Positions 1-9,876 are shown, numbered from the stretch's first letter. The stretch: DNA of 64,000 bases from Tannerella sp. (GCA_031285565.1 JAITVY010000035.1:124001-188000), one strand, 5' to 3'. Notes: generated by a model not told the origin, from the letters alone. Program-made: numbers and translations.

Positions 1-2264
1 TACATCGTTTGCTGGGAAATGCCTATTATCAACAAGGCGACCAGACAAAAGCGCTTTCCATGTTAAGTAAATACGTTGATGCTACAGACAGTCCGTTACG
101 CGGCGATTTGTACATATTAGGTATATGCTATTTTAATAAAAAAGACTATCAAAACGCAATCCGTTGCTTCTCGGAAACAGTAAAAGAAACAGATGCATTG
201 ACTCAAAATGCATACTTATATCTCGGACAAAGCTATCTGAGTCTGAATGATAAGAATAATGCACGTATGGCGTTCGAAATGGCTGCAACATCGACATATG
301 ATCTAAAAGTGCAGGAAGTAGCCATGTATAACTACGCATTGCTGATTCACGAGACATCGTTTTCCGGATTCGGTGAATCGGTTACAATTTTCGAAGATTT
401 TCTGAATCGCTTTCCGGATTCGGAATATGCCGATAAGGTAGGCGACTATCTTGTTGAAGTATATCTGACCACCAAAAATTATGATGCTGCGCTCGCTTCT
501 ATTGAGAAAATCAGACAACCTAGCTCCAAAATCATTGAAGCCAAACAAAACGTATTGTTTCAATTGGGTACTCAATCATTTACCAATCAGGATATAGATA
601 AAGCTATTGCTTATTTTAACAATGCAATCACATTAGGGAATTATTACGACAGAAACGTATATAGCGATGCATATTTCTGGAGAGGCGAATCGTATTATCG
701 GCAGAACAACTTCAGCCAGGCTATTTCGGATTATCAGTCATACCTGAACAATACACAGGATCGTTCGTCGGAAATGTACTCTTTAGCCTATTACAATGTA
801 GGATATTGTCACTTCAAACAACATAACTATAATTCGGCATTAACTGCATTCCGTCAGTATACAAGCCTTGAAAGAGACAATACGGCAATCTCGTTAGCCG
901 ATGCATACAATCGTATCGGAGATTGCCAGTTTTATAACCGTGAGTTTGCTGCTGCCGAACAAAGTTATAGCAAAGCAGCATCGTTACAACCATCTTTCGG
1001 TGATTATGCACTCTATCAAAAAGGATATGTACTTGGACTTCAGAAAAATTACCAGGGCAAAATACGTATATTAGACCAGTTGATCCAGGAATATCCGGAG
1101 TCGCAATACATAGCTGATGCCCTCTACGAAAAAGGACGTGCGTATGTATTACTGGAAACATATAATATGGCAGAAAATGCATTTACACAATTAATGCAAA
1201 AATACCCACAAAACAATCTGGCACGCAAAGCCGGCATCCAGTTAGGTTTGCTTTATTTCAACAGTAACCAATCGGAAAAAGCAGTTGCAGCCTATAAGAA
1301 AGTGATCAACGACTATCCCGGAAGTGAAGAAGCTAAAATTGCCGTACAAGATTTACGCTCCGTATATATTGATTTGAATGATGTAGCATCGTATGCCGCT
1401 TATGTAAATTCATTAGGAGGCAATGTGCATATTGAAATCAACGAACAGGATTCATTAACTTATCTGGCTGCAGAACGTTTATTCTTACGTGGAGATAATA
1501 ATGGAGCGCAACAAAGTTTGAAAAACTACCTCAGTTCTTTCCCGCAAGGAGCATTCCATTCAAATGCAAATTATTACCTGGCCAGTATCGCTTTTTCACA
1601 AAAAAACTATACTGAAGCTAAACAACGATATACAAGTGTTATCAATAGTGGCGATACGAAATTCATGGAAGACTCCTGGGCGCGTAAAGCTGAAATCGAA
1701 TATGTAGAAAAAGATTTTACTGAAGCGGTAAAAAGTTTCATACAACTGGAAAAAATTGCCGGATTAAAAGAAAACCGGGAAGCTGCAAAACTAGGAATTA
1801 TGCGGGCTGCTCAACATACCGGCCAACAATCGGAAGCATTGCGGGCAGCTGACGAATTGCTTAAAGACAGTAAACTTTCTCCCGAAATTGAAACTGAGGC
1901 TCGCTTTTTACGTGCAAAAACCTATATTGCCCTGAATGACAAGGCTAAAGCAGAGACTGATTTACAGACATTAAGCAAAGATGTACGTACTGTATATGGT
2001 GCAGAGGCAAAATATTTGCTGGCACAAATTTACTTTGACAGAAACGAAAGCGACAAAGCTGAAAATGAAGTGATGGATTTCATCAAAAAAGGAACTTCAC
2101 ACCAGTATTGGCTGGCAAGAGGTTTTATACTTCTGGCTGACATCTACATTAAAAAAGGTGACGATTTTCAGGCACGTCAGTACCTGACAAGCTTGCAGAA
2201 CAATTATAAAGGCAATGACGATATTCCCGGAATGATTGAAGATCGATTAAGTAAACTTAAATAA
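1..2264 (+). CDS. Large tetratricopeptide-repeat protein, 5' end outside window
   Basis: The reading frame is already open at the first full codon (position 3) and runs to TAA at 2262-2264, so this is the 3' part of a larger gene. A TTG at 9 could be mistaken for a start. The visible ~753 residues are almost entirely helical repeats of TPR type, with recurring G-x-x-Y/A, Y-P-x-S/N and A-x-x-Y patterns (for example YPESQYIADALYEKG and YPQNNLARKAG). TPR arrays are protein-binding scaffolds. The next gene is an outer-membrane barrel 83 bp downstream, so an envelope role and cotranscription are plausible. The N-terminus is missing, so a signal peptide cannot be checked. Specific function unknown. 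Confidence 0.85.
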   Translation, partial: HRLLGNAYYQQGDQTKALSMLSKYVDATDSPLRGDLYILGICYFNKKDYQNAIRCFSETVKETDALTQNAYLYLGQSYLSLNDKNNARMAFEMAATSTYDLKVQEVAMYNYALLIHETSFSGFGESVTIFEDFLNRFPDSEYADKVGDYLVEVYLTTKNYDAALASIEKIRQPSSKIIEAKQNVLFQLGTQSFTNQDIDKAIAYFNNAITLGNYYDRNVYSDAYFWRGESYYRQNNFSQAISDYQSYLNNTQDRSSEMYSLAYYNVGYCHFKQHNYNSALTAFRQYTSLERDNTAISLADAYNRIGDCQFYNREFAAAEQSYSKAASLQPSFGDYALYQKGYVLGLQKNYQGKIRILDQLIQEYPESQYIADALYEKGRAYVLLETYNMAENAFTQLMQKYPQNNLARKAGIQLGLLYFNSNQSEKAVAAYKKVINDYPGSEEAKIAVQDLRSVYIDLNDVASYAAYVNSLGGNVHIEINEQDSLTYLAAERLFLRGDNNGAQQSLKNYLSSFPQGAFHSNANYYLASIAFSQKNYTEAKQRYTSVINSGDTKFMEDSWARKAEIEYVEKDFTEAVKSFIQLEKIAGLKENREAAKLGIMRAAQHTGQQSEALRAADELLKDSKLSPEIETEARFLRAKTYIALNDKAKAETDLQTLSKDVRTVYGAEAKYLLAQIYFDRNESDKAENEVMDFIKKGTSHQYWLARGFILLADIYIKKGDDFQARQYLTSLQNNYKGNDDIPGMIEDRLSKLK

Positions 2265-2282
2265 AAAAGAACTCAAAACCTT

Positions 2283-2304
2283 CTAAATCTCCCCAAAGGG
2301 AATT
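2283..2304. repeat. Degenerate copy of CCCCTAAAGGGG-type intergenic repeat
   Basis: The stretch ctaaatctccccaaaggg resembles the paired elements at 52751-52763 and 52809-52821 (CTAAATCCCC-TAAAGGGG core). It is followed by AT-rich near-repeats of ttgaaaatt(c/g)aaa (2308-2337). It lies in the gap between the TPR gene and the barrel gene and looks non-coding. Confidence 0.4.
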
Positions 2305-2347
2305 TTAGTTGAAAATTCAAAGTTGAAAATTGAAAACGAATAATCAC

Positions 2348-4138
2348 ATGAAACAAAATAAAATAAAGACGTTAGTCATCATTGCTTTACTTGGAGGCTT
2401 CACGGCTGTCAATGCTCAAAATGAGGACGAGAAATTAAACCGTGAAATGACACTGGAACGTGAATACGATCCTACTGTTCAGGATGCCAGCAAAGTGAAC
2501 CGGCTTCCTGAAATTAAAGAGCCGGCGATAACCAAACAATCCATTAATTATTCCCCATTTACTGTTCCGGCTGATCCGCAAAAGGAAATCAATATTTTAT
2601 CATCCGGCAATGCAATGACTGAAATCCCGTATAACAAACGTCGTGGATACTTTCAATTTGGCGGAGGGATGTATACGAACCTGAGTGGAGATCTGGGATA
2701 CAATATTCTGAATGACCACAAAAATTTATTGAATATTTTTGCTTCGCACCGCTCCACAAATGGAAAACTGAAATATGAAGAATATTGGGGAGATGAAAAA
2801 CAAAAAGCAAAATTAACCGATAATCTTATCGGGCTTAATTTCAACCATTACTTCGATCAGGGAGCAATTATTCGTTTAGGAGGAAAATATAGCTATACAG
2901 CTTTTAATTATTACGGATATTCATATAACCGGATACCTTCGGTATCTTCAATTTGGGAACCAGACTCCTTCGATCATAAAACTAATCAGGTAAACCAACT
3001 GATTAACGGATATGCAGGCGTAAAATCCAAAGAAGGATCGATGATCGGTTATTTAGTAGATATTGAATATAACCGTTTCACTCAAAAATACGGATGGACA
3101 ACTGATATGGATGGTATTCAGGAAAACAAAATCACTATCCAGGCAGGTGTAAGCGGACGGTTTGGTAATAATAACAATCAATCGGCCGGCTTATTTGCCA
3201 AAGTGAACTATTTCAACTACAAATATCCGACAACAAACCTTTATCCGGGATCTAACATTGGGGATTCGTTAGGTTACCAGAATTATATGGAAGCCACTAT
3301 TTCACCTTACTACCAAATGCAGGGAGATGGATGGAAAGTCAAATTGGGAGTAAACGCCATGATAATCACAGGCGATTCTTCTAAATTTTTCGCATCTCCC
3401 AATATCAGTGCTGAAGCCGAAATTGCTGATAAAACGGTATTCTATTTAGATGCCACCGGCGAAATACAGTCGAATGATGCTTACAGTATATCACTTCAAA
3501 ATCGCTATGTAGATCATATGCCACTTGTTTTACCTTCGCGTACGTGGCTTGACGCCACTTTAGGAATCCGAAGCGGGGTTGCACCAGGCTTTTGGTTTGA
3601 TGTATTCGCAGGATATAAAATTACAGATAACGAAGTGTTTTTCATACCAGGCATACCTATGGAAAATAATGATTTCGGAAGCTATCAATACGTATTCCAA
3701 CCGAATGCTTCCTTATTCAGAATCGGAGCTTCGCTAAAATATGAATATCAAAAATGGATGGATTTATCAATCAAAGGAGTCTACAACAACTGGTCGCTGA
3801 AAAAAGGTGATAATAACATTGAGTGGGATGATATGAAACCGTATGGCCGTCCGACTACTGAAATCAATGCAGACCTGACAGTTCGTCCGATTTCACCACT
3901 GGCATTAAATTTCAATTATTATCTGGGCGCAAGTCGTTACAGCTATTTGTTGCTTGATAAATCAGAAGTAAAATTAGATAACATTAATGATCTGAATTTT
4001 ATGGCTACATGGAATTTCACTGATATGATTGGAGCATACATTAAACTGAACAACATAATATCACAACACCAGGAATTCTATTATGGATATCCATTGCAGA
4101 AATTTAATGCAATGGCAGGCATCAATATCAATTTTTAA
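2348..4138 (+). CDS. Outer-membrane beta-barrel protein (TonB-receptor-like, no plug)
   Basis: The chosen start is ATG 2348. It gives a clean signal peptide, MKQNKIKTLVIIALLGGFTAVNA followed by Q; a TTG 18 bp upstream would only add a polar extension. The mature protein (~573 residues) starts with ~90 residues carrying a REYDPTVQDASKV segment. It then becomes a long series of alternating aromatic/polar strands (YFQFGGGMYTN, GAIIRLGGKYSYTAF, FNAMAGININF) and ends in Phe, as expected of a barrel inserted by BamA. I see no plug domain or TonB box. Proteins of this type are often annotated TonB-dependent receptor in Bacteroidales, but transport is unproven. It lies directly after the TPR gene and before a strong terminator. 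Confidence 0.8.
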   Translation: MKQNKIKTLVIIALLGGFTAVNAQNEDEKLNREMTLEREYDPTVQDASKVNRLPEIKEPAITKQSINYSPFTVPADPQKEINILSSGNAMTEIPYNKRRGYFQFGGGMYTNLSGDLGYNILNDHKNLLNIFASHRSTNGKLKYEEYWGDEKQKAKLTDNLIGLNFNHYFDQGAIIRLGGKYSYTAFNYYGYSYNRIPSVSSIWEPDSFDHKTNQVNQLINGYAGVKSKEGSMIGYLVDIEYNRFTQKYGWTTDMDGIQENKITIQAGVSGRFGNNNNQSAGLFAKVNYFNYKYPTTNLYPGSNIGDSLGYQNYMEATISPYYQMQGDGWKVKLGVNAMIITGDSSKFFASPNISAEAEIADKTVFYLDATGEIQSNDAYSISLQNRYVDHMPLVLPSRTWLDATLGIRSGVAPGFWFDVFAGYKITDNEVFFIPGIPMENNDFGSYQYVFQPNASLFRIGASLKYEYQKWMDLSIKGVYNNWSLKKGDNNIEWDDMKPYGRPTTEINADLTVRPISPLALNFNYYLGASRYSYLLLDKSEVKLDNINDLNFMATWNFTDMIGAYIKLNNIISQHQEFYYGYPLQKFNAMAGININF

Positions 4139-4161
4139 GATAAAGACAAGTTTCAAGCTAT

Positions 4162-4204
4162 AAACAATAAGAGCTGTTCTCCAAAAGAACAGCTCTTATT
4201 GTTT
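4162..4204. terminator. Bidirectional intrinsic terminator
   Basis: A perfect 19-bp inverted repeat (4162-4180 against 4186-4204) has a 5-nt loop, A-rich on the left and ending in TTATTGTTT on the right. It sits between the plus-strand barrel gene (ends 4138) and the minus-strand fragment that ends at 4224, so it can serve both directions. Confidence 0.9.
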
Positions 4205-4223
4205 ATTCTGATTATTTCTTTCC

Positions 4224-4490
4224 CTACAGGACCACCTTATACGTTTTCTTTCCGATTGTTACGAAGTAACAGCCTTTAGCCAACGACAAACTCATGTCTT
4301 CGCCTGCCGACAAACGTAGACGTTGTACCAATGCACCCGAAAGGGTATGGATCAAAGCATCGCATGGTTCGGCAGACTGCAAATGCAATACACCACCGGA
4401 AGCCCATATACGTGCATTTTCAATCGAAGCATTACCTACACTGAAGTCCATTGACACGATTGTTGTTTCCTGGATATTAAAGATTGCCAC
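4224..4490 (-). pseudogene. Orphan C-terminal sorting-type domain (DUF6383-like)
   Basis: The frame gives 88 residues from a GTG at 4490, or about 75 from an internal Met (MDFSVGNASI). The sequence reads as a small beta-sandwich tail: NARIWASGGVLHLQ, a hydrophilic turn, LSGALVQRLRLSAG, then GCYFVTIGKKTYKVVL at the very end. This matches the shape of Bacteroidales C-terminal domains of the DUF6383/type A sorting kind, which normally end large secreted proteins. Here nothing precedes it: there is no signal peptide, and an in-frame stop sits at 4512-4514, eight codons upstream of the GTG. It is most likely the remnant of a deleted secreted-protein gene. A very short expressed protein cannot be excluded. 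Confidence 0.5.
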
Positions 4491-4532
4491 TATTGAAAAG
4501 AACTTACTTGTTTACTTTTTTGTGCTATCTAC

Positions 4533-4796
4533 TTACTGGTTAAACATATCCTTGTTATAAAAATCAAGAATATCAATCACCATCCGGTAAGCCTGATGCG
4601 CAGGACTATCCGGATTCAAATCCATAGCAGCCAGATAATTGTCTAGCGCTTGTTTCCAATCACTCCGTTTCCGGTAAGCATTGCCACGCAAATAGAAAGC
4701 TTCATCCGATGCAGGATTGTTTTTTATGATTTCATCCAGTAAACAGATAGCTTCATCTATTTTTCCATCAAATATTAACTGTTTAATCTTTTCCAT
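4533..4796 (-). CDS. Small TPR protein
   Basis: This is an 87-residue protein with about two tetratricopeptide repeats: IDEAICLLDEIIKNNPASDEAFYLRGNAYRK, then DWKQALDNYLAAMDLNPDSPA. It has the canonical pattern of small residues and the NP turn, and no signal peptide. It lies 42 bp upstream of the orphan sorting fragment on the same strand and is divergent from dsbD, with which it shares the 4797-5000 promoter region. The family binds short peptide ligands, but no partner can be named here. The start ATG 4796 is the only sensible one. Confidence 0.75.
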   Translation of the reverse strand: MEKIKQLIFDGKIDEAICLLDEIIKNNPASDEAFYLRGNAYRKRSDWKQALDNYLAAMDLNPDSPAHQAYRMVIDILDFYNKDMFNQ

Positions 4797-4929
4797 TTGT
4801 TTTCAAAAAGATGATTATATATACAATTTTACACGAATGATGCAATAAGCAATATTTGTATAAGTATACAGATTCTTTCAAAAATAACAATTTGTTATTA
4901 AACCGAACCACTTTTTGCAGAAAACTTTC

Positions 4930-4961
4930 TTTGCAGATTTGCACAAAAGCGTGTAACTTTG
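4930..4961 (+). promoter_or_regulatory. Bacteroidota sigma-ABfr promoter for dsbD
   Basis: TTTG (4930-4933), a 20-bp spacer and TAACTTTG (4954-4961) match the -33/-7 consensus exactly in sequence and spacing. The predicted start of transcription is about 30 nt before the dsbD ATG at 5001. Confidence 0.65.
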
Positions 4962-5000
4962 TGTTCAGAACACAAAAAGTAAGTATAATTCATTGTACCA

Positions 5001-7088
5001 ATGATAAAAAAAGCTATTTTCATTTTGAGCGTACTTCTGGCAACGCTCTCAATACATGCACAAATTATCACCCCTACAAAATGGGACATAAAATTAATTG
5101 ATTCCGAATCAGCAGAAAAAGAAGTCCGGTTTACTGCGAAATCAGATAAAGGATGGCATTTGTATGATATGAATTTGCCGGAGGGAGGACCTATATCAAC
5201 CAGCTTTACCTTCGAGACAAAGCGGGGAGTAGAATTGATAGGAACCCCTACTCCATCCGTTGCTCCACAGAAAATCTATGACGAATCATTCAACATGGAA
5301 TTACGATGGTATCCCGGAACCGTAACGTTTACACAAAAAATAAAAGTAACCGATCCAAAAAAGTTCAGGCTCAAAGGGGATGTGGGATTTATGGTTTGTA
5401 ATGATGAGAACTGCCTTCCTCCCGACCGTATACAATTCGATTTTGACAGCAAACATGTCGTTAAGACTGTTATGTCTGACGTAGCGGAAGCAACAGAAAC
5501 AGAGATCGCAGAAAATGACTCAACCGAAGACACAACCGGGATAAATGAATCCGTAGAGATTCCCGTTATTCCATGGAATCCACAATCCCTGCAAGGATCA
5601 AAAGTCATACCGGGAGAGGAAAATACCACTGGAAATATTGACCTGTGGGAACCGGTTATTGAAGAACTTAAAAATTATGGTGATACCACAGCCAATGCTA
5701 CCGACTCATCCTGGATCTATATTTTCCTGGCTGGTTTCGCCGGAGGGTTAATAGCGCTATTAACGCCTTGTGTATGGCCTATGATCCCCATGACCGTCAG
5801 TTTTTTTTTAAAGCGGAACAAAAGTAAAAAGAAAGCAATCACCGATGCTTTGATCTATGGTTTTTCCATTATTGCCATATATCTGACCATGGGGCTTTTG
5901 ATCACTGGAATCTTCGGTGCCAGTGCATTGAATGACCTTTCAACAAATGCCATTTTCAATATTCTTTTCTTCCTGTTACTGGTCGTGTTTGCCATTTCAT
6001 TTTTTGGGGCATTCGAGATTGTATTACCGGCTTCGTGGACCAACAAAATGGACTCGAAAGCAGACTCAACGTCCGGTATCTTAAGCATCTTTTTTATGGC
6101 GTTTACGCTGGTATTGGTTTCTTTCTCCTGTACAGGACCTATTATCGGGACATTATTGGTTCAGGCTGCATCCGACGGCGCTACCATCGGACCGGCCATC
6201 GGGATGTTCGGATTTGCTTTAGCCCTGGCAATTCCTTTTGCCCTATTTGCAATCTTCCCAAATCTACTACAAAACATGCCTAAATCCGGTGGTTGGTTGA
6301 ATTCGGTAAAAGTCGTCCTGGGATTTCTGGAACTGGCTTTAGCATTAAAATTCCTATCAGTGGCCGACCTGGCGTACGGCTGGCGTATTCTGGACCGTGA
6401 AGTATTTCTGGTGATCTGGATTGTAATATTTGCCTTATTGGGTTGTTACCTGCTGGGAAAAATCAAATTCAAACACGACAGTGACCTACCCTATGTATCT
6501 GTCTCACGCTTATTTATGGCGATTGTATCGTTTGCCTTTGCCGTCTATATGGTTCCCGGTTTATGGGGGGCGCCTTTAAAAGCGATCAGTGCATTTGCCC
6601 CTCCGCTATATACACAAGATTTTAGTTTATATGATGATGAAGTGCATGCCGCTTATGATGATTACGAGACAGGCCTCATGTATGCCAAAAGGGTAAACAA
6701 ACCTGTACTGATCGACTTCTCCGGTTTCGGATGTGTAAATTGCCGGAAAATGGAAGCTGCTGTCTGGACGGATCCCAAAGTCAAACAATTGCTGGAAGAA
6801 AAGTTTGTACTTATCACCTTAATGGTTGATGATAAAACAAAGCTGCCAAAGCAAATTGAGATTGAAGAAGGAGGACGGGAACGGACGCTGAAGACTATCG
6901 GGGATAAATGGAGTTACCTCCAGCGTCATAAATTCGGAGCAAATGCACAACCTTTTTATGTAGTTCTGGATGGGGATGGGAACCTGTTATCGCCTTCTTA
7001 TGCTTATGATGAAGATGTATCGAAATATATTCAATTCCTGAACAACGGATTAAATAATTTTCAAAACAGAGATGAAAATGAGCAGTAA
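5001..7088 (+). CDS. dsbD: Thiol:disulfide interchange protein DsbD
   Basis: DsbD moves electrons from cytoplasmic thioredoxin across the inner membrane to periplasmic thiol proteins. All three modules are visible in 695 residues: a signal peptide (1-20, IHA then Q); an N-terminal immunoglobulin-like domain with its Cys pair at 133/138 (VCNDENC); a transmembrane domain from about 238 to 530 with its two active cysteines at 257 (TPCVWP) and 377 (SCTGP); and a C-terminal thioredoxin-like domain with CVNC at 578-581. Length and order are normal for the family. The gene overlaps mazG by 17 bp, so the two are surely cotranscribed. Start ATG 5001 fits both the signal peptide and the promoter. Confidence 0.95.
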   Translation: MIKKAIFILSVLLATLSIHAQIITPTKWDIKLIDSESAEKEVRFTAKSDKGWHLYDMNLPEGGPISTSFTFETKRGVELIGTPTPSVAPQKIYDESFNMELRWYPGTVTFTQKIKVTDPKKFRLKGDVGFMVCNDENCLPPDRIQFDFDSKHVVKTVMSDVAEATETEIAENDSTEDTTGINESVEIPVIPWNPQSLQGSKVIPGEENTTGNIDLWEPVIEELKNYGDTTANATDSSWIYIFLAGFAGGLIALLTPCVWPMIPMTVSFFLKRNKSKKKAITDALIYGFSIIAIYLTMGLLITGIFGASALNDLSTNAIFNILFFLLLVVFAISFFGAFEIVLPASWTNKMDSKADSTSGILSIFFMAFTLVLVSFSCTGPIIGTLLVQAASDGATIGPAIGMFGFALALAIPFALFAIFPNLLQNMPKSGGWLNSVKVVLGFLELALALKFLSVADLAYGWRILDREVFLVIWIVIFALLGCYLLGKIKFKHDSDLPYVSVSRLFMAIVSFAFAVYMVPGLWGAPLKAISAFAPPLYTQDFSLYDDEVHAAYDDYETGLMYAKRVNKPVLIDFSGFGCVNCRKMEAAVWTDPKVKQLLEEKFVLITLMVDDKTKLPKQIEIEEGGRERTLKTIGDKWSYLQRHKFGANAQPFYVVLDGDGNLLSPSYAYDEDVSKYIQFLNNGLNNFQNRDENEQ

Positions 7089-7863
7089 AGAAGAACGCTT
7101 AGAGGCTTTCGGCCGGTTACTTGATGTGATGGACGAGCTACGTGAAAAATGTCCCTGGGACCGGAAACAAACAAACGAAAGCCTGCGGGCAAATACGATT
7201 GAGGAAACATATGAGCTTAGTGATGCTATTATTCAGAATGAACAGACAAACATAAAAAAAGAACTGGGTGATTTACTGTTGCATATCGTTTTTTACTCAA
7301 AAATAGGGGAAGAAAAAGGGTCTTTTGACATCAAAGATGTATGCGATAGTTTATGTGAAAAGCTGATTTACCGCCATCCTCATGTATTTGGAGATTCAGT
7401 GGCAGAGAACAGTAAAAAAGTCGAGCAGTCGTGGGAACAACTGAAACTAAAAGAAAAAGGTGGCAACAAAACCGTTCTGGAAGGTGTACCCGGTTCATTG
7501 CCATCGCTTATTAAAGCCTACCGCATTCAGGATAAAGCGCGCAATGTAGGTTTTGACTGGGAGAAACGTGAACAGGTATGGGATAAAGTAGAAGAAGAAC
7601 TGAATGAATTGAAAGAAGAAATCAACCGGATGAATACAGACCAGATGGAAGCCGAATTCGGTGACTTTTTGTTTAGCCTGATAAATGCGGCCAGGCTATA
7701 CAAGATTAATCCGGATAATGCATTGGAACGTACCAATCAAAAATTCATCCACCGGTTCAACTATCTCGAAGAAAAAACCATCCGGCAAGGCCGCTCATTA
7801 AAAGAGATGACACTTGCCGAAATGGATGAAATATGGGACGAGGCTAAACGCCAGGGCCTATAG
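7072..7863 (+). CDS. mazG: Nucleoside triphosphate pyrophosphohydrolase MazG
   Basis: MazG hydrolyses (d)NTPs to NMP and pyrophosphate, cleaning nucleotide pools and tempering the stringent response. The 263 residues hold two tandem MazG domains. The first has CPWDRKQT, EETYEL and ELGDLLLHIVFY; the second has EELNELKEE and AEFGDFLFSLINAARL, with the acidic Mg-binding residues of the family. The start lies inside the end of dsbD (overlap 7072-7088); a second ATG six bases on (7078) is equally possible. The stop TAG is shared palindromically with the convergent receptor gene (CTATAG at 7858-7863). Confidence 0.95.
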   Translation: MKMSSKEERLEAFGRLLDVMDELREKCPWDRKQTNESLRANTIEETYELSDAIIQNEQTNIKKELGDLLLHIVFYSKIGEEKGSFDIKDVCDSLCEKLIYRHPHVFGDSVAENSKKVEQSWEQLKLKEKGGNKTVLEGVPGSLPSLIKAYRIQDKARNVGFDWEKREQVWDKVEEELNELKEEINRMNTDQMEAEFGDFLFSLINAARLYKINPDNALERTNQKFIHRFNYLEEKTIRQGRSLKEMTLAEMDEIWDEAKRQGL

Positions 7864-9876
7864 CTTGTAAGTAAGTCCACCCATCAACCAGAATCCGGCT
7901 TGTGGAATATTACCGATATCGTAATAATGTGTATCGTATAGATTATTCAGGCTGCAATAGAAATTAAATTTGCGATATGCATAATTCAATTTCAGATCCA
8001 TGGTTGAAAATGAAGGATAAGAACATAAACCCAAATCTGTTGCGCCATCATATTTCCTGTAACTGCCCATACGTTTCTGGAATCTGAAATACCATCCGGC
8101 AGAAAGATTTTTACAAATCGGATGATGCAATTGCATCGTTAATTTATCCCGCAGGTAATTCAATGAATATTTTGATTCCAAACCTTTTGAATCGGCCGTT
8201 TGATGCATGCGGGTATAATTCACGGAAAGGCTGGTTTGTTCACCCAGAACCGGCCACTGATTGCCTAAACGACATGTAGCTCCCATCTCAACCCCCTGTT
8301 TGTCCAACTCCGTCATATTCCATGACGCCCATTTTTCTTCTCCCGGTTCGCGCACCCAATCTATGATATCATGTCCCCACATTAAATAACTAACCACATA
8401 GGCGCTGATAAATGAGCTATTATACTTTATACCTAAATCAATCGATTCGGAACGCTCTGGCTTCAACTGTTCGTTGGCATGATGCGTCTCGGTCGTATAA
8501 TATAAATCAGTAAATGTAGGGACACGTGTAGACTGGCTCCATGTCGCATAAACTTTTAAGGCATTATTCGGCCGGTAAGCTGCGCTAACCGAGGGATAAA
8601 AATGCAATTTATCAAGTAATGTATTATGATTCATCATTACACCGGCCGAAACGACAAAATATTCTTTACTAAGTGTATGTTCCAGCGTAACACTTGTATT
8701 TGTGCGGTCGTCATAATTTGTATACCGCCCGTGCGCTTCAACCATCGGTTTACCTAATTTACTGCTCAGCATATCTTCGCGACGCCATTCACCACCCAGG
8801 TTTGTTACCCCCAAAGATGAAGTATACTGGAATATCAAATTAGCACCATACGTATCACCCCGGTGATAGTTCCGGCCGGTTGTGGTATTCTTGATCAGGT
8901 CAAACTGGTCATAATGCCTGTCCCAATAAAGAATCGGAATTATTTTAAATATTTTCCCGAAAGAGCCTTTTACCGAGCCCATATAGGTACTGGTACGTTC
9001 ATATTGATTCGGGTAAGCTGCAGAATAAAAGGTATTGGCTCCGTAACGTTTATTATTATATCCTAACTGGAAATCAAGATATGATTGCTCTTGCATCTGC
9101 AACCTTGTTTGCCACAACATATTATACATATCATAATCGCTGTGGGCTATGTAACCATCGGAAGACTGATAGCCAACAGACAGGCTGTTTTTTGTTTTCC
9201 CTGCTTCAAAAGCCCCACGCACATCACCGCCCCAAAGCCCGTACATACCGGCTTCTGCATTGGCATATAACTGCGTGTCTATAGTCTTCTTTGTAATGAT
9301 ATTTATACCACCTGAAAACGCACCGGAGCCATAGATGAGCGCCGAAGGACCATGAACGATCTCAATACGTTCTATATCGGAAAGGTTGATGGGAATATCA
9401 AAACTATAATGTCCCGTGTGTGGATTGGTAAGATTGATGCCGTTTAGAAGTACGGCTGTTTGGTCGGCTGAACCGCCTCGGATGGAAATATCGGCCTGGA
9501 CGCCATGTCCGCCTCGTTGGATAATGTCAATATTAGCTGCATAGGTTAACAGATCCTGGATACTTTGGACAGGAGCCTGCTCAATCTGCGCTTTTGTAAT
9601 TACGGAAACTAATTTAGCTGTCTGGCTAACCGGAGATTCCACCCGCGAGGCTGTCACTGTAACCTCCTCCAACTCATCTTCCAATAATTTCTCAGGATGT
9701 TGTAAAGCGCCTGTCTGGGCAAAAGCCGGGGTTACATGTACAAATGTAAGCATACAGCTTGTCAGGACACCGATATTTACTACTTTGTGCATACTACAAA
9801 ATGCACCATACGCTCTGCGGACAAAGCGTTTAAACCGATAAACACCACAATCATTTACTCTTTTTCGTTCTCTCAT
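7858..9876 (-). CDS. TonB-dependent outer-membrane receptor, BtuB type
   Basis: This 672-residue receptor imports a scarce ligand across the outer membrane using TonB energy. It opens with an unusually long basic N-region (about 28 residues before MHKVVNIG), then a hydrophobic core ending AFA before Q. A TonB-box-like EVTVTA follows, then a full plug domain (SIQDLLTYAANIDI, ISIRGGSADQTAVLLNGI, IERIEIVHGPSALIYGSGAFSGGINIIT). The rest is a barrel ending in a strand with Leu. The plug resembles BtuB/FhuE-type receptors, and cobalamin is a guess only. I looked for a B12 riboswitch in the 100-nt leader and saw none. I keep the long start at 9876 because such an extended N-region recurs in Bacteroides homologues as I recall them. 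Confidence 0.9.
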   Translation of the reverse strand: MRERKRVNDCGVYRFKRFVRRAYGAFCSMHKVVNIGVLTSCMLTFVHVTPAFAQTGALQHPEKLLEDELEEVTVTASRVESPVSQTAKLVSVITKAQIEQAPVQSIQDLLTYAANIDIIQRGGHGVQADISIRGGSADQTAVLLNGINLTNPHTGHYSFDIPINLSDIERIEIVHGPSALIYGSGAFSGGINIITKKTIDTQLYANAEAGMYGLWGGDVRGAFEAGKTKNSLSVGYQSSDGYIAHSDYDMYNMLWQTRLQMQEQSYLDFQLGYNNKRYGANTFYSAAYPNQYERTSTYMGSVKGSFGKIFKIIPILYWDRHYDQFDLIKNTTTGRNYHRGDTYGANLIFQYTSSLGVTNLGGEWRREDMLSSKLGKPMVEAHGRYTNYDDRTNTSVTLEHTLSKEYFVVSAGVMMNHNTLLDKLHFYPSVSAAYRPNNALKVYATWSQSTRVPTFTDLYYTTETHHANEQLKPERSESIDLGIKYNSSFISAYVVSYLMWGHDIIDWVREPGEEKWASWNMTELDKQGVEMGATCRLGNQWPVLGEQTSLSVNYTRMHQTADSKGLESKYSLNYLRDKLTMQLHHPICKNLSAGWYFRFQKRMGSYRKYDGATDLGLCSYPSFSTMDLKLNYAYRKFNFYCSLNNLYDTHYYDIGNIPQAGFWLMGGLTYKL

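Noticed and set aside
814..1182. 122-codon minus-strand frame inside the TPR gene
   Set aside because: It lies wholly within a well-supported TPR coding region and resembles no protein family.
4294..4560. Plus-strand frame opposite the sorting-domain fragment
   Set aside because: The minus-strand reading has a recognisable domain ending and the plus frame does not.
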